Positions 18,105-27,414 of a stretch of DNA of 64,000 bases are shown piece after piece. Numbering within the stretch: the first letter of the stretch is position 1; every line of letters starts with the position of its first letter. Both the position numbers and the translations under genes were made by a program. The notes under the pieces were generated by a model. The model saw only the letters and a program-made list of their open reading frames with translations. It had not been told where the DNA came from and ran no database searches. Origin of the DNA: CAZEGV01 sp964511645 (lineage in GTDB: Bacteria; Bacteroidota; Bacteroidia; Cytophagales; JAAEPT01); assembly GCA_964511645.1 (NCBI GenBank), contig CAZEGV010000001.1, positions 1-64,000 on the forward strand, given 5' to 3'.

Positions 18105-18629
18105 ATGGATTTGAAAAGAGCCTTAGAAAAAGAACATAGCAGAGCTAATACTAGCCAAATCATTTCTTACATTGGTCTAAGTGATGATAAGTTTAAGGTT
18201 TTGTTTGATCTATTTATTAACGGAAGCGATACCCTAAAGCAACGAAGTGCTTGGGTGGTTGGAGATATTGGGGTAGAACAACCTTCAATGATTAAGCCTT
18301 ATCTTAAGCGGTTAATCAATAATCTTGGTGCTCAACATCACAATGCTATTTATCGCAATACTTTTAGGGTTTTGCAAGAGATAAACATCCCTACTCCACT
18401 GCAAGGAGAGGCAGTTGAATATGCTTTTGATTTTTTAACTAGGCAAGCTGTGCCTGTGGCAATAAAATCTTGTGCGATGAGTACAATATATAATATCAGT
18501 AGGGATAACCCTGAACTAAAACCTGAGCTTAAGCTGATTATAGAGGATCAAATGCCTTATGCATCAACTGGGTTTAAAGGTAGAGGTGCTAAAATCATTG
18601 CTAAGCTTAACAAAGAAATAACTGGGTGA
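18105..18629 (+). CDS. HEAT-repeat-like helical protein, function unknown
   Basis: 174 aa, predicted soluble and almost entirely helical. The repeated pattern QRSAWVVGDIGVEQPSMIKPYL, then NTFRVLQEIN, then VAIKSCAMSTIYNISRDNPEL, resembles HEAT/armadillo repeats. Proteins like it are widespread in Flavobacteriia as hypothetical proteins. No catalytic motif is seen. Its stop overlaps the GTG start of the flavoprotein gene (GTGA), so the two are likely coupled. Confidence 0.7.
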   Translation: MDLKRALEKEHSRANTSQIISYIGLSDDKFKVLFDLFINGSDTLKQRSAWVVGDIGVEQPSMIKPYLKRLINNLGAQHHNAIYRNTFRVLQEINIPTPLQGEAVEYAFDFLTRQAVPVAIKSCAMSTIYNISRDNPELKPELKLIIEDQMPYASTGFKGRGAKIIAKLNKEITG

Positions 18630-19822
18630 AACAAACGATAGTTATAATTGGAGCTGGTGCGGCTGGAATTATCTTGGCTTGTCATTTGAATGAAAGCAAG
18701 TATGATGTTCACCTTTATGAAAAAGGTAAAACAATTGGAAGAAAGCTCCTTGTAGCGGGAAAAGGTGGGTTTAACTTGACACATAGTGAAGGGATGAAAG
18801 ATTTCATTTCTCGCTATATGCCTGAAGAATTCATCGCTCCTTATATCAAACATTTCACTAATCAAGACTTAGTGAAATGGCTCAAATCTATTGGGATAGA
18901 TACTTTTGTGGGATCTAGTAAGCGAGTTTTCCCTGATAAAACAATAAAGCCCGCCGAAGTACTGGCAAAATTTACAGAAATATTGAATAAAAAAAATGTA
19001 ACCATTCATACTCAACATCAATGGACTGGATGGACAAAAAATCAACTTTCTTTTACTTGTGACAGGGGTGATATTATGATTTCTGCTGACTATACTATTT
19101 TCGCTTTAGGCGGGGCTAGTTGGTCAAAAACTGGATCTGATGGTTCTTGGCTCTCATTATTTGATGACAAAGGAATTAAAACTACCTCTTTTTTTCCTTC
19201 CAATTGTGGTTATTTAATTAATTGGGGAGATAAGTTTTTAAGTCCAAATGATGGACAGCCTATTAAAAATATTGCCGTAAAATCTGGTAATCAATACAAG
19301 AAAGGTGAGTTGATGATTACAAGGTACGGTATAGAGGGAGGGGCAATTTATGCTTTAAGTCCTACAATACGAAAAGATTTACAGGCAATAGGGTATTCAA
19401 AAATCTATATTGATCTTAAGCCTCAATTTAGTATAGAAAAATTAGAAAAAATCATCCTTTCTAAATCAAAAAAAAGTAATTGGAAAACATTTTTTAAACA
19501 AGAAATCAAACTTTCAAATGTGCAGATTGACTTATTAAAAACTTATAGCGATAAAACAATTTATAACGATAGCTTGACACTTAGTCAAGGCATTAAAAAT
19601 CTTCCTTTGGAAATCATTGGTACAACTCCTATCAATGAAGCTATTTCAACAGTGGGTGGAATTTCACTTCATTCTGTCAACAAAAATCTTGAGCTTAAAG
19701 CCTCTCCTCAACATTATGTAATGGGAGAAATGCTTAACTGGGATGCTCCTACGGGTGGTTATTTACTACAAGCCTGTTTTAGTATGGGGAAGTATTTGGC
19801 TGATGAATTGAATAAAATTTAA
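18626..19822 (+). CDS. HI0933/BaiN-type FAD-dependent oxidoreductase
   Basis: 398 aa from a GTG start overlapping the preceding stop by 4 nt. The N-terminal dinucleotide-binding motif is IIGAGAAGI, followed by GRKLLVAGKGGFNLTHSE, the signature of the HI0933 flavoprotein family. FALGGASWSKTGSDGS and the C-terminal VMGEMLNWDAPTGGYLLQACFSMG are also family blocks (second FAD contact). Members are often annotated as aminoacetone oxidase family or BaiN; the physiological substrate is unknown. It is the last gene of the HAD-HEAT-flavoprotein group. The 218 nt after it hold no gene or clear terminator. Confidence 0.88.
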   Translation: MKQTIVIIGAGAAGIILACHLNESKYDVHLYEKGKTIGRKLLVAGKGGFNLTHSEGMKDFISRYMPEEFIAPYIKHFTNQDLVKWLKSIGIDTFVGSSKRVFPDKTIKPAEVLAKFTEILNKKNVTIHTQHQWTGWTKNQLSFTCDRGDIMISADYTIFALGGASWSKTGSDGSWLSLFDDKGIKTTSFFPSNCGYLINWGDKFLSPNDGQPIKNIAVKSGNQYKKGELMITRYGIEGGAIYALSPTIRKDLQAIGYSKIYIDLKPQFSIEKLEKIILSKSKKSNWKTFFKQEIKLSNVQIDLLKTYSDKTIYNDSLTLSQGIKNLPLEIIGTTPINEAISTVGGISLHSVNKNLELKASPQHYVMGEMLNWDAPTGGYLLQACFSMGKYLADELNKI

Positions 19823-20040
19823 TTGCTTGCCGCAAAAAAAAATCTTGCTCTTTTATCACTTTCAATTCATCAATAATTCTTCTTTCACTTACTCATAAAC
19901 TCTTCTAATACAATAATCATCACTTAACAACATAGACTATTCTGCGGTCGTTCAAACTGCGATATTATTTTAATTACCCAAAAACGGCTTAGAAACAGAG
20001 TTATTTGTTTATACTTTAACGAGCTCAATATTAAAAAAGG

Positions 20041-21543
20041 TCAATCTTGAACCATAGAGTGTTTGATAGAATAAATAGATATCGAACCAAAGCCAAATAA
20101 TAATAAGACATGGTAATAAACAAAGGAATAATCGCTTAAAACATAAGCTTGAAAAATGCCATAGGCAAAATAAATAACTAATAATAATTCAAAATAAACA
20201 AATCCAGATATTTTTTTGATTCGGTATACATTTTTTTCCCATGAAGAGTCCTGTGCACCTTGTAGATTGAACTTAGGTGTGCGAATAAATGGTGACTTCT
20301 TCCCTACCAAGCCCTCTACTACCGCAATAGAATTATGAAGAGACAAGCCCATACTTAAAGATAAAAAAACAAAAAAGACAAAAGGAAATCGAATGTGATT
20401 GGATAAGTTTTTCTTATGTTCTAAAAAATAGGCGTGATAATAATTTATCATCAGAATCAACAAACTCGACATAAAAACTCCCATTAACGGAAACAACCAT
20501 TTGGCATGAAGTGTTTGCTTGATAAATAAAGCTGGCACACTCAAAATTGCAGAAACTAATACCGCCAACAACACTGTACTATTGAGTAAGTGCATTGTAG
20601 CAAAGTATTTAGTAGCTAATGATTTATTGCTTTTATACACTCTTTTGAGGTTTTTCACTGTACATTCTGCCCCTCCCTTCATCCACCTGAACTGCTGAGA
20701 ACGCAATGCAGGCATCGTAATAGGTAATTCTGCTGGTGCTACAATGTCTTCTACATATTGGAATTTCCAATCCTTGAGTTGAGCACGGTAACTCAAATCC
20801 AAATCTTCTGTAAGCGTATCTGCCTCCCAATTACCCGCATCTAGGATACAGGTTTTACGCCAAACTCCGCCTGTCCCATTAAAATTAATGAAGTGATTTT
20901 GAGAATTTCTTCCTACTTGCTCTACCGTAAAGTGTGCGTCTAAACCAAATGCTTGTAGCTTAGTTAGGTACGAATAATTTCTATTAAGGTGTCCCCAACG
21001 AGTCTGTATCACTCCTAACTTAGGATTTCCTATGAAATAAGCGATTGTTTTTTTTAAGAAATCTGATTCTGGCACAAAATCAGCGTCAAAAATAGTGATG
21101 TACTCACCTTTCGCTAATCCTAAACCGTATTTGAGTGCTCCAGCTTTATACCCTTTTCTATTTGGTCTACGGACTAGCTTAATATCAATTCCTTCTGCTT
21201 GTAACTTTGTTATTCTTTTTTGAGCAATTGTTGTGGTTTCATCTGTAGAGTCATCCAATACTTGAATCTCTAGTTTGTCTTTTGGGTAGTCAAGTTTGGC
21301 TATTGTGTTGATTAGCCGCTCTATAACATAACGCTCATTAAACACGGGTAACTGAACGGTAACTAACGGATAATCTTGTAAGGCTTTAGGCTGTGTATTT
21401 GTTCTTCTTTTTGCTCGTACATAATTAACTACTAATAATAGCTGAGCAATGCTAAACATGAAAATAAAGCTTATAGAAGCGATGTATACAATTAATATAG
21501 TGATAGAAAGAATATTCACTTTAGATATTTGAAGATTGTCCAA
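20041..21543 (-). CDS. membrane GT2 glycosyltransferase (cellulose synthase-like)
   Basis: 500 aa. An N-terminal membrane segment is followed by a GT-A domain with VQLPVFNERYVIERL, DDSTDET (nucleotide-sugar binding), the metal site DADFVPESDF, NFNGTGGVWR and the processive-type QQFRWMKGG (QxxRW). Three to five C-terminal hydrophobic segments follow. This layout is that of inner-membrane processive or cellulose-synthase-like transferases. The product could be an extracellular polysaccharide or glycolipid. It overlaps the upstream GT2 gene by 28 nt, so the two act in one operon. Confidence 0.85.
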   Translation of the reverse strand: MDNLQISKVNILSITILIVYIASISFIFMFSIAQLLLVVNYVRAKRRTNTQPKALQDYPLVTVQLPVFNERYVIERLINTIAKLDYPKDKLEIQVLDDSTDETTTIAQKRITKLQAEGIDIKLVRRPNRKGYKAGALKYGLGLAKGEYITIFDADFVPESDFLKKTIAYFIGNPKLGVIQTRWGHLNRNYSYLTKLQAFGLDAHFTVEQVGRNSQNHFINFNGTGGVWRKTCILDAGNWEADTLTEDLDLSYRAQLKDWKFQYVEDIVAPAELPITMPALRSQQFRWMKGGAECTVKNLKRVYKSNKSLATKYFATMHLLNSTVLLAVLVSAILSVPALFIKQTLHAKWLFPLMGVFMSSLLILMINYYHAYFLEHKKNLSNHIRFPFVFFVFLSLSMGLSLHNSIAVVEGLVGKKSPFIRTPKFNLQGAQDSSWEKNVYRIKKISGFVYFELLLVIYFAYGIFQAYVLSDYSFVYYHVLLLFGFGSISIYSIKHSMVQD

Positions 21544-22199
21544 ATGATTTTATAGCCTGCCATTATGACTCCTTTTACCGTTCCCGATACTTTGGATTGC
21601 CCAATTCTGGGTCTGTACCGAACAGGGACTTCTGTTACTTTAAAGTTATGTTTGAGGGCTTTAATTTGCATCTCTACCGTCCATCCATAGTTTTCATCTA
21701 TCATTTTCAATTCATTCAGAACAGGTAACTTTATGACCCTAAAAGGTCCTAAATCAGTATACTGAAATTTGTAAAACATCTTTATCAAACGAGTTGCCAA
21801 CCAATTACCAAAAATTTGTGGTACTGTCATACTTCCTTTTTTTCGCTCTCCTAATGTCCTACTTCCAATAACCATATCATAGTTAGGTAGTTTGCTTAGC
21901 AAAAGTTCCATGTCTTGTGGGTAATCTGAGTAATCACCGTCTAAAAACACAACAATGTCTGTTTGAGGATAGTTTTGATTGATATAGCCAATCCCTTTAA
22001 GGCAAGCTTTACCATAGCCTCCTTTAGGCTCGTCAAGTACAGTTGCTCCTGCAAGAGTTGCTACCTCTACTGTATTATCCGTAGAGCCATTATTGACTAC
22101 AATTATTTCCTCCACTCCCTCAATGTCTTTTAGCACCTTTGCTATGGATTGTTCCTCGTCTAACACGGGAATAATTACCCTGACTTCTACTTCTCTCAC
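21516..22199 (-). CDS. GT2 glycosyltransferase (DPM1/polyprenyl-phosphate type)
   Basis: 227 aa. A single GT-A domain has RVIIPVLDEEQSIAKVL and IIVVNNGSTDNT at the N-terminus, then VVFLDGDYSDYP (DxD site) and GPFRVIKLPVL. The short length and lack of clear membrane segments fit the dolichol/polyprenyl-phosphate transferase group, which loads a sugar on a lipid carrier. It is the first gene of a two-gene operon with the membrane GT2; the two reading frames overlap by 28 nt. Confidence 0.82.
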   Translation of the reverse strand: MREVEVRVIIPVLDEEQSIAKVLKDIEGVEEIIVVNNGSTDNTVEVATLAGATVLDEPKGGYGKACLKGIGYINQNYPQTDIVVFLDGDYSDYPQDMELLLSKLPNYDMVIGSRTLGERKKGSMTVPQIFGNWLATRLIKMFYKFQYTDLGPFRVIKLPVLNELKMIDENYGWTVEMQIKALKHNFKVTEVPVRYRPRIGQSKVSGTVKGVIMAGYKIIWTIFKYLK

Positions 22200-22295
22200 G
22201 GATACAAAAATACATTTTTATACATTGAAAACAATGTCGCAAGTAAGACAATTTAGTTTGAGTAAATTAAAAAAATATGATTAACGCTTTAGCAA

Positions 22296-22400
22296 GACTT
22301 AGGGATTTTCCAGTAGTCGGATTTTGTTATGGTTTATCTAAAATTATTTTTGATGAAAAATCGGGAAAATTGAGTAGCGGAAGCCCGACCAAGAGACTTT
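22296..22400 (+). repeat. structured interspersed element, copy D (3' truncated)
   Basis: Begins GACTTAGGGAT and carries GAGTAGCGGAAGCCCGACC. A stem of ATTTTTGATGAAAAAT type lies before the core. The 3' half is missing: the closing AAGTC partner is not found, and a MITE-type end follows at 22415. No co-oriented gene starts within 600 nt. Confidence 0.55.
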
Positions 22401-22414
22401 ACTAAAATTGGATT

Positions 22415-22432
22415 ATACCGTATTAACTATAA
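22415..22432. mobile_element. solo end of the MITE-like repeat
   Basis: ATACCGTATTAACTATAA matches the left end of the unit at 171-188 (ATACCATTTTAACTATAA) at 16 of 18 positions. It lies just after the truncated end of element D. The remaining 22433-22482 holds no recognised feature. Confidence 0.4.
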
Positions 22433-22482
22433 TATAGTATTATATAGAAAAGATTTCACCGATTGAGAAAACCCAAACCTTA

Positions 22483-23019
22483 TCATTTTTGAAAAATAAT
22501 TATTTCTCCTGTTTCTACTTCGTTGCTCTTATTATGAGCCCTATCTATAACTGAAACCACATATTTAATAGTGTCATTATAAAAATATTTGGTGTTAGGT
22601 TCTTCAATCGGTGGAATATCGGCATGAGAGAGAGAGGTATTAAAAACTAGCTCTCCGTCAATAGGTCCTTGATAATCTACTGTGGGAGCTAGTGGCTCAA
22701 AACGTCCAAACAGTGTATCTAAGGGTTCAAAAATTCCGTTTACTTTTTTGAATACTTTGTAATGATAGTTATTTTTGAATTCGTCATCTTCTTGAATAGA
22801 CTGGTTAATATCCATCCCTAAGTCTCCATCTCCATCTTCAAATTGTACTGCAATCCTAATTACATCTATATTTGATTGCAGTGTATCATCAAATTCGATA
22901 GTTTTGCTTATCGAAACAAAAGTGATTTTGGGTTCTAAATCATAACCTGGATCTTTTTTGCAAGATATGGCTGTAACTAACAAAATTAATAATCCAATAA
23001 GTCTTATACTTCTAAGCAT
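22483..23019 (-). CDS. lipoprotein of unknown function
   Basis: 178 aa. A lipoprotein signal peptide ends LLVTAISCKKD. The mature part is acidic and beta-rich (QFEDGDGDLGMDI, resembling Bacteroidota surface lipoproteins with Ig-like folds). I cannot assign a function. It is divergent from the LuxE-like gene, with only 9 bp between the two start codons, so each promoter must lie inside the neighbour. Confidence 0.7.
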   Translation of the reverse strand: MLRSIRLIGLLILLVTAISCKKDPGYDLEPKITFVSISKTIEFDDTLQSNIDVIRIAVQFEDGDGDLGMDINQSIQEDDEFKNNYHYKVFKKVNGIFEPLDTLFGRFEPLAPTVDYQGPIDGELVFNTSLSHADIPPIEEPNTKYFYNDTIKYVVSVIDRAHNKSNEVETGEIIIFQK

Positions 23020-23028
23020 TCTATTTAT

Positions 23029-24012
23029 ATGTCTTTCGTAAGCGAATTTAAGTCTAAATTAAGCAATATACAAGCTTCTTCCTTTAACGGTTTGGCGATG
23101 GACTTATTTCGTCATCAGGCAAAAAGTATTCCTGTGTATAGGGATTTCTTAAGTTACTTAAGAATAGATAATAAAAAAATCAATTCGATTGAGGAGATTC
23201 CTTTTATGCCTATCTCTTTTTTTAAGACTCATAAAGTCTATAATGGATCAGCTGATTCTTACTATAGTAGTAGTGGTACTACTGGAGAAGTCACGAGTAA
23301 GCATTATTATAATGATGAATCGTTTTACCTAAAACACGCCCAACAATTATTTGAACAGTCGTACCAAGTCAACTTAAAGGATTGTGTGATTTTGGCTCTT
23401 CTCCCCTCTTATTTAGAACGAAAAGGTTCTTCTCTCGTTTCTATGTGTCAGCATTTTATTAATGAGTCAGGTAATGATTTATCAAACTTTTATTTGTACA
23501 ATCACGAAGAGTTACACCAAACCATTTTATCTCTAAAAGCTTCAAATAAAAAGGTATTCTTAATAGGTGTCACTTTTGGTTTATTGGATTTCGCTGAAAA
23601 ATTTAGTTTTACGGGTATTCCAATTACCGTTATAGAGACTGGAGGCATGAAGGGAAAACGAAAAGAAATCATCAGAGAAGAGGTTCATCAGGTGCTATGT
23701 AATAAACTTGGTGTTTCGTTAATCCATTCAGAATATGGGATGACTGAATTACTTTCTCAATCTTACTCTAAAGGTAATGGGATTTTTAAACCTTCATCCA
23801 GTATGAAGGTTTTGATAAGGGACTTAAATGATCCATTGTCAAATCACTTACAAGGGAGGGGTTGCTTAAATATTGTTGATCTTGCTAATATCGAAAGTTG
23901 TGCTTTTATCGCTACGCAAGATTTGGGTAAAGTGTATAAAAACGGGTATTTTGAAGTAAATGGACGGATTGATAATAGTGATATAAGAGGCTGTAATTTG
24001 ATGATCACTTAA
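23029..24012 (+). CDS. LuxE/acyl-protein synthetase-like adenylation enzyme
   Basis: 327 aa. The sequence carries PFMPISFFKTHKV, then YSSSGTTGEVTSKH (the P-loop of ANL-type adenylating enzymes), ITVIETGGMKGKRKE and SEYGMTELLSQSY. These are the blocks of the LuxE/PaaK-related group that activates a fatty or aromatic acid as an acyl-adenylate and passes it to an acceptor. A complete C-terminal ANL domain is absent, as usual for LuxE-like proteins. The substrate is not known. Its end overlaps the DUF4296 gene, on the opposite strand, by 8 nt. Confidence 0.8.
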   Translation: MSFVSEFKSKLSNIQASSFNGLAMDLFRHQAKSIPVYRDFLSYLRIDNKKINSIEEIPFMPISFFKTHKVYNGSADSYYSSSGTTGEVTSKHYYNDESFYLKHAQQLFEQSYQVNLKDCVILALLPSYLERKGSSLVSMCQHFINESGNDLSNFYLYNHEELHQTILSLKASNKKVFLIGVTFGLLDFAEKFSFTGIPITVIETGGMKGKRKEIIREEVHQVLCNKLGVSLIHSEYGMTELLSQSYSKGNGIFKPSSSMKVLIRDLNDPLSNHLQGRGCLNIVDLANIESCAFIATQDLGKVYKNGYFEVNGRIDNSDIRGCNLMIT

Positions 24013-24343
24013 ATTCTGAGTAAGCTGTATCAGCTTCTACTTTTACTCTCTTCCAAAATTCATAATAATATTTTTCGTCTTGCTGAAGTCTAACATAAGA
24101 AGTGTCAAAGTCAGCAAAACTAACTTTATTTTTTTTCAATACTTCTGGTTTCACTACCGAATAATAATAAATTTGAATAGAATCCCCTGGTACACCTTTA
24201 TAGTTAAGACTTCGTTTCTCAGTCATGAGTTCACAAATGATTTTTGCCATTTTATCTTCTCCTATGGGTAAATCAAGCTCTTTTCTACTCATACAGCTTT
24301 GAGAAATAAAAAAACCCATTATGATTGCTAGTACCTGTTTCAT
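24005..24343 (-). CDS. DUF4296 lipoprotein
   Basis: 112 aa. The N-terminal signal ends FFISQSCMS, a lipobox with Cys as expected. The mature part has KMAKIICELMTEKRSL and DTSYVRLQQDEKYYYEFWKRV, matching DUF4296, a small Bacteroidota-specific lipoprotein family without known function. It is transcribed away from the YggS gene, with 107 bp between the two starts holding the shared promoter region, where TATATTTG on the plus strand (about 24366-24373) is a candidate -7 box for yggS. Confidence 0.75.
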   Translation of the reverse strand: MKQVLAIIMGFFISQSCMSRKELDLPIGEDKMAKIICELMTEKRSLNYKGVPGDSIQIYYYSVVKPEVLKKNKVSFADFDTSYVRLQQDEKYYYEFWKRVKVEADTAYSEFK

Positions 24344-24450
24344 TATCTATTAGTAAAAGAAGTTTTATATATTTGCGTACAAAGTAAGGATAAAGTCTGC
24401 AAGAACATAAATTATTTGAGAGAACCTCATTGAATAACAAACAAAATTAG

Positions 24451-25128
24451 ATGAATAGTATTAGTCAAAATCTAGAAAATATTTTAACACAAACTAAAGA
24501 TTATAAATTCACTTTGGTTGCAGTATCCAAGACAAAACCTAATGAGGCTATTGTAGAAGCTTATGAAGCTGGGCAGCGGGTGTTTGGTGAGAATAAAGTA
24601 CAAGAACTTTGCAAAAAGCAAGAAACACTGCCAAAGGACATAAAATGGCACATGATTGGACATCTGCAAAGTAACAAGGTTAAGTATATTGCCTCTTTTG
24701 TGTCATTGATACATGCTGTAGATAGTGAAAGATTATTAAAGGAAATCAATAAACAAGCTCTTAAAAAGAATAGAATAATTAATTGTCTATTACAAGTACA
24801 CATAGCCCAAGAAGAGCATAAATTTGGGTTTCCTAAAAAAGAAATCATAGAATTGTTAAATAATAATTTTGAAAAAAAATACTCAAACATCAAAATAAAA
24901 GGACTTATGGGAATGGCTTCTCATACTGACGATATCAATGAAATTAAAAGCGAGTTTTTGACAATAAAAGAGTTATTTGATGAGATAAAGAAATTAAAAA
25001 CATCATCAAATATCGAAATAGAGGATCTATCTATCGGAATGAGTGGGGATTATCAAATAGCTTTAGAAACTGGTAGTACAATGATTAGAGTAGGAAGTGC
25101 TATATTTGGAAAAAGGAACCATAACTAG
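24451..25128 (+). CDS. YggS/PLPBP family pyridoxal phosphate homeostasis protein
   Basis: 225 aa, single-domain TIM-barrel PLP-binding protein. The PLP lysine lies in LVAVSKTKPNEAI. GENKVQEL, WHMIGHLQSNKVK and LSIGMSGDYQIALETGSTMIRVGSAIFG are the family signature blocks. It keeps PLP and amino-acid pools balanced and has no known catalytic reaction. It starts a compact plus-strand run with DUF423 (6-nt gap) and NUDIX (1-nt overlap). Confidence 0.93.
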   Translation: MNSISQNLENILTQTKDYKFTLVAVSKTKPNEAIVEAYEAGQRVFGENKVQELCKKQETLPKDIKWHMIGHLQSNKVKYIASFVSLIHAVDSERLLKEINKQALKKNRIINCLLQVHIAQEEHKFGFPKKEIIELLNNNFEKKYSNIKIKGLMGMASHTDDINEIKSEFLTIKELFDEIKKLKTSSNIEIEDLSIGMSGDYQIALETGSTMIRVGSAIFGKRNHN

Positions 25129-25134
25129 ACTACA

Positions 25135-25521
25135 ATGGGAAATTATCAATTAGGAAGGATTATCGCATTTATCGCTTCTGTAAGCGGTGCAATTGCTGTG
25201 GCTTTAGGAGCGTTTGGTGCTCACAAGCTTAAAGATTTTTTGTTAGAGACTAAACGTCTAGAAGTGTTTGAAACTGCGGTAAAGTATCATTTCATCCATA
25301 CTTTATTATTACTCTTTATCGGGTTTTTACTTAGCAATGTAAAAAGCAACACCTTACAGTATGCTAGCTATGTTGCCATCGCTGGTATAGTTATATTTTC
25401 GGGTTCGTTGTATTTGTTATGCCTCACTCAAACTCCTAAACTAGGTGCAATCACCCCTATTGGCGGATTATTACTTATTGCAGCGTGGGTGTTATTGGGA
25501 GTATATGCGATTAAGGGGTAA
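25135..25521 (+). CDS. DUF423 small membrane protein
   Basis: 128 aa with four predicted membrane helices. GAIAVALGAFGAHKLKDFL and YHFIHTLLLLFIGFL are the typical DUF423 (YgdD-like) motifs, with a C-terminal ITPIGGLLLIAAWVLLG. Its function is unknown in all bacteria. Its last base overlaps the NUDIX start (TAATG). Confidence 0.85.
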   Translation: MGNYQLGRIIAFIASVSGAIAVALGAFGAHKLKDFLLETKRLEVFETAVKYHFIHTLLLLFIGFLLSNVKSNTLQYASYVAIAGIVIFSGSLYLLCLTQTPKLGAITPIGGLLLIAAWVLLGVYAIKG

Positions 25522-25982
25522 TGCATTCAGAAAGAATCATTACACAATATGGTAATAAGGTACGAGTAAGAACTTGCGGGGTTCTTATCCGAAATAGTAA
25601 AATCCTTTTACTCAATCATAATGGAATTAATGATGAAAATATATTTTGGTCATTTCCAGGTGGTGGTGTGAATTTTGGGGAAAGCCTAGAAAAATGTCTT
25701 ATACGAGAATGTGAAGAGGAGTGTAATATAAGTATAGAGGTTAAAAACTTCATCTACCTTGATGAGTATATTAATAAAAATTTTCACGCTATTGAGCTAC
25801 TGTACCTTGTCAGTAGTAATGATACACCTAGCTTAGGAAAAGATCCAGAATTAGAAAATAGTTTTCATGGAATCAAATGGTTTAGTTTGGATGAAATAAT
25901 ACAGGTATCAGAATGTCAAAAACATAGTTTTTTAAGTAAAAACATTCATCTAATCGATAATCTTATGCAAAAGTGTAATTAA
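25521..25982 (+). CDS. NUDIX hydrolase
   Basis: 153 aa. The Nudix box reads GGVNFGESLEKCLIRECEEEC, matching GX5EX7REUXEE. The N-terminal strand VRVRTCGVLIRNSKILLLNHN and the C-terminal FHGIKWFSLDEI are usual. It hydrolyses a nucleoside diphosphate linked to another group; the substrate is unclear. It overlaps the stop of the DUF423 gene by 1 nt, so the two are probably coupled. Confidence 0.88.
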   Translation: MHSERIITQYGNKVRVRTCGVLIRNSKILLLNHNGINDENIFWSFPGGGVNFGESLEKCLIRECEEECNISIEVKNFIYLDEYINKNFHAIELLYLVSSNDTPSLGKDPELENSFHGIKWFSLDEIIQVSECQKHSFLSKNIHLIDNLMQKCN

Positions 25983-25998
25983 TTCTTATTTTTATAAA

Positions 25999-26574
25999 AT
26001 GAAATTAAAACATATCATCATTATCATCTCAGTAGTACTTGGCACTATAGCTTGCTTTTGGGGATACAAACTATACGAAAGCATAGGCTCTCGTGTACAG
26101 GAAATCAAATACATAGAAGAAACTGAGGAAAAAATAAAAACTCAACTTGTACTTCTTAAAGACTTACAAACAGCATACAGAAATGAGAAAAAACATTATG
26201 CAGAAAATTGGGGAAATTTAAGTAAATTCATTCAATCGGACAGTATTTACACCATAGATAAGCATGAGCATATCATCAACCTATACCCTGGAAAAGACTC
26301 TAGCTATTACACTTATGACACTATTCATATTACTTCCGTTAAGGACTCTATTTTCAATAAAAATACACTTAAACTAAACATTAAAAACTACACCAAACTG
26401 CCTCACAAAGCTAATATGAACTATAAAATAACTTTAGGACGTGTAGATGGAGTAGCAGTGTTCGAGATAAAAAACACTAAACCTGTTCATCCTAAGCGTG
26501 AGCTAGGTATTTACGATACATTACGAATAGGCTCGCTAAGACGGGTAACAGAGGAAGGAAACTGGGAGAAATAA
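25999..26574 (+). CDS. membrane-anchored protein of unknown function
   Basis: 191 aa. One N-terminal membrane helix (IIIIISVVLGTIACFWGY) is followed by a charged helical, possibly coiled-coil stretch (IKYIEETEEKIKTQLVLLKDL). A beta-rich extracytoplasmic domain ends PKRELGIYDTLRIGSLRRV. I do not recognise the family. Similar small proteins sit before DUF3822 and coaD in Bacteroidota, which suggests an envelope role, but this is weak. It abuts the next gene with no gap. Confidence 0.65.
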   Translation: MKLKHIIIIISVVLGTIACFWGYKLYESIGSRVQEIKYIEETEEKIKTQLVLLKDLQTAYRNEKKHYAENWGNLSKFIQSDSIYTIDKHEHIINLYPGKDSSYYTYDTIHITSVKDSIFNKNTLKLNIKNYTKLPHKANMNYKITLGRVDGVAVFEIKNTKPVHPKRELGIYDTLRIGSLRRVTEEGNWEK

Positions 26575-27414
26575 ATGCCGGCACATACAAACGATATTAG
26601 AATTCAAGACAATCTGTTTAATGCAGAAAAAATAGGTGATTACTATCTCAACCTTTGTCATTCTGGCAATACCCTCACACATGCCGTTTATGAACCTATC
26701 AGTAACAAATACCTATCTCTTGAGCACCACATCGTCAAAACGTCTATCACTGACTTGCTAGAGGGTCATTCCTACTTGTCAGGACGGTTTTGGAAAAAAA
26801 TAAACCTGAGCTTTGTTTCTTCTTCCTTTTCTTTAATTCCATCTACACTGTTTGATGTAGGGCAAGTCAATAACTATGTACAACTGAACCATGGAGTGAG
26901 CAAAGACGAAAACTGTACTTATGATATACATAAAAGCTTAGGAATCACCAATTGCTACGCTTATTCTAACAATGTAATTAATGAATTTAAGCAATTTTAT
27001 GCTAAAGAAATTAATATAAGTCACCATACTACTGCTTTTTTGAAATCAATCTCTCCACAGTCTAACCAGCCTGAAGCTCACATCTTATTTTTACACAAAA
27101 GTATAACGCTAGCATTATACAGTCAAGATAAGCTTACTTACCTCAATGTATTTGAAGCTAGAACTCCAGAAGACAGTCTTTTTTATACTTTAATGGCATT
27201 CAAAAAACTGAAATTACCGCAAAATACACCTACATATCTATACGGAGACATTAGTGTGTTCTCTAGCGAATATAATAGGTTTAAAGACTTTTTGTCTGTT
27301 ATCAATTTTGCACCTCGTACTACTAAGTATAAATTTAGCTTAGCTTTTAGCGAACTAGACGATCACTCTTTTGCACATATTTATCAAATCCAAAACAGTA
27401 CACGAAATGAGTAA
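26575..27414 (+). CDS. DUF3822 family protein (ASKHA-like fold)
   Basis: 279 aa. The protein has the features of DUF3822, a Bacteroidota family usually found beside coaD and rsmD: HILFLHKSITLALYSQDKLTYLNVFEARTPEDSLFYTLMAFKKL, in short pieces of the kind FEARTPEDSLFY, and TYLYGDISVFSSEY. It was proposed to adopt an actin-like ATPase fold. Function is unknown. It abuts the gene before it (stop and start adjacent) and overlaps coaD by 8 nt, so it lies in an operon with coaD. Confidence 0.78.
   Translation: MPAHTNDIRIQDNLFNAEKIGDYYLNLCHSGNTLTHAVYEPISNKYLSLEHHIVKTSITDLLEGHSYLSGRFWKKINLSFVSSSFSLIPSTLFDVGQVNNYVQLNHGVSKDENCTYDIHKSLGITNCYAYSNNVINEFKQFYAKEINISHHTTAFLKSISPQSNQPEAHILFLHKSITLALYSQDKLTYLNVFEARTPEDSLFYTLMAFKKLKLPQNTPTYLYGDISVFSSEYNRFKDFLSVINFAPRTTKYKFSLAFSELDDHSFAHIYQIQNSTRNE

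Noticed and set aside
19823..20040. small gene or RNA between the flavoprotein and the GT2 gene
   Set aside because: I found no reading frame with a start signal, no conserved stem and no similarity to the repeat family.
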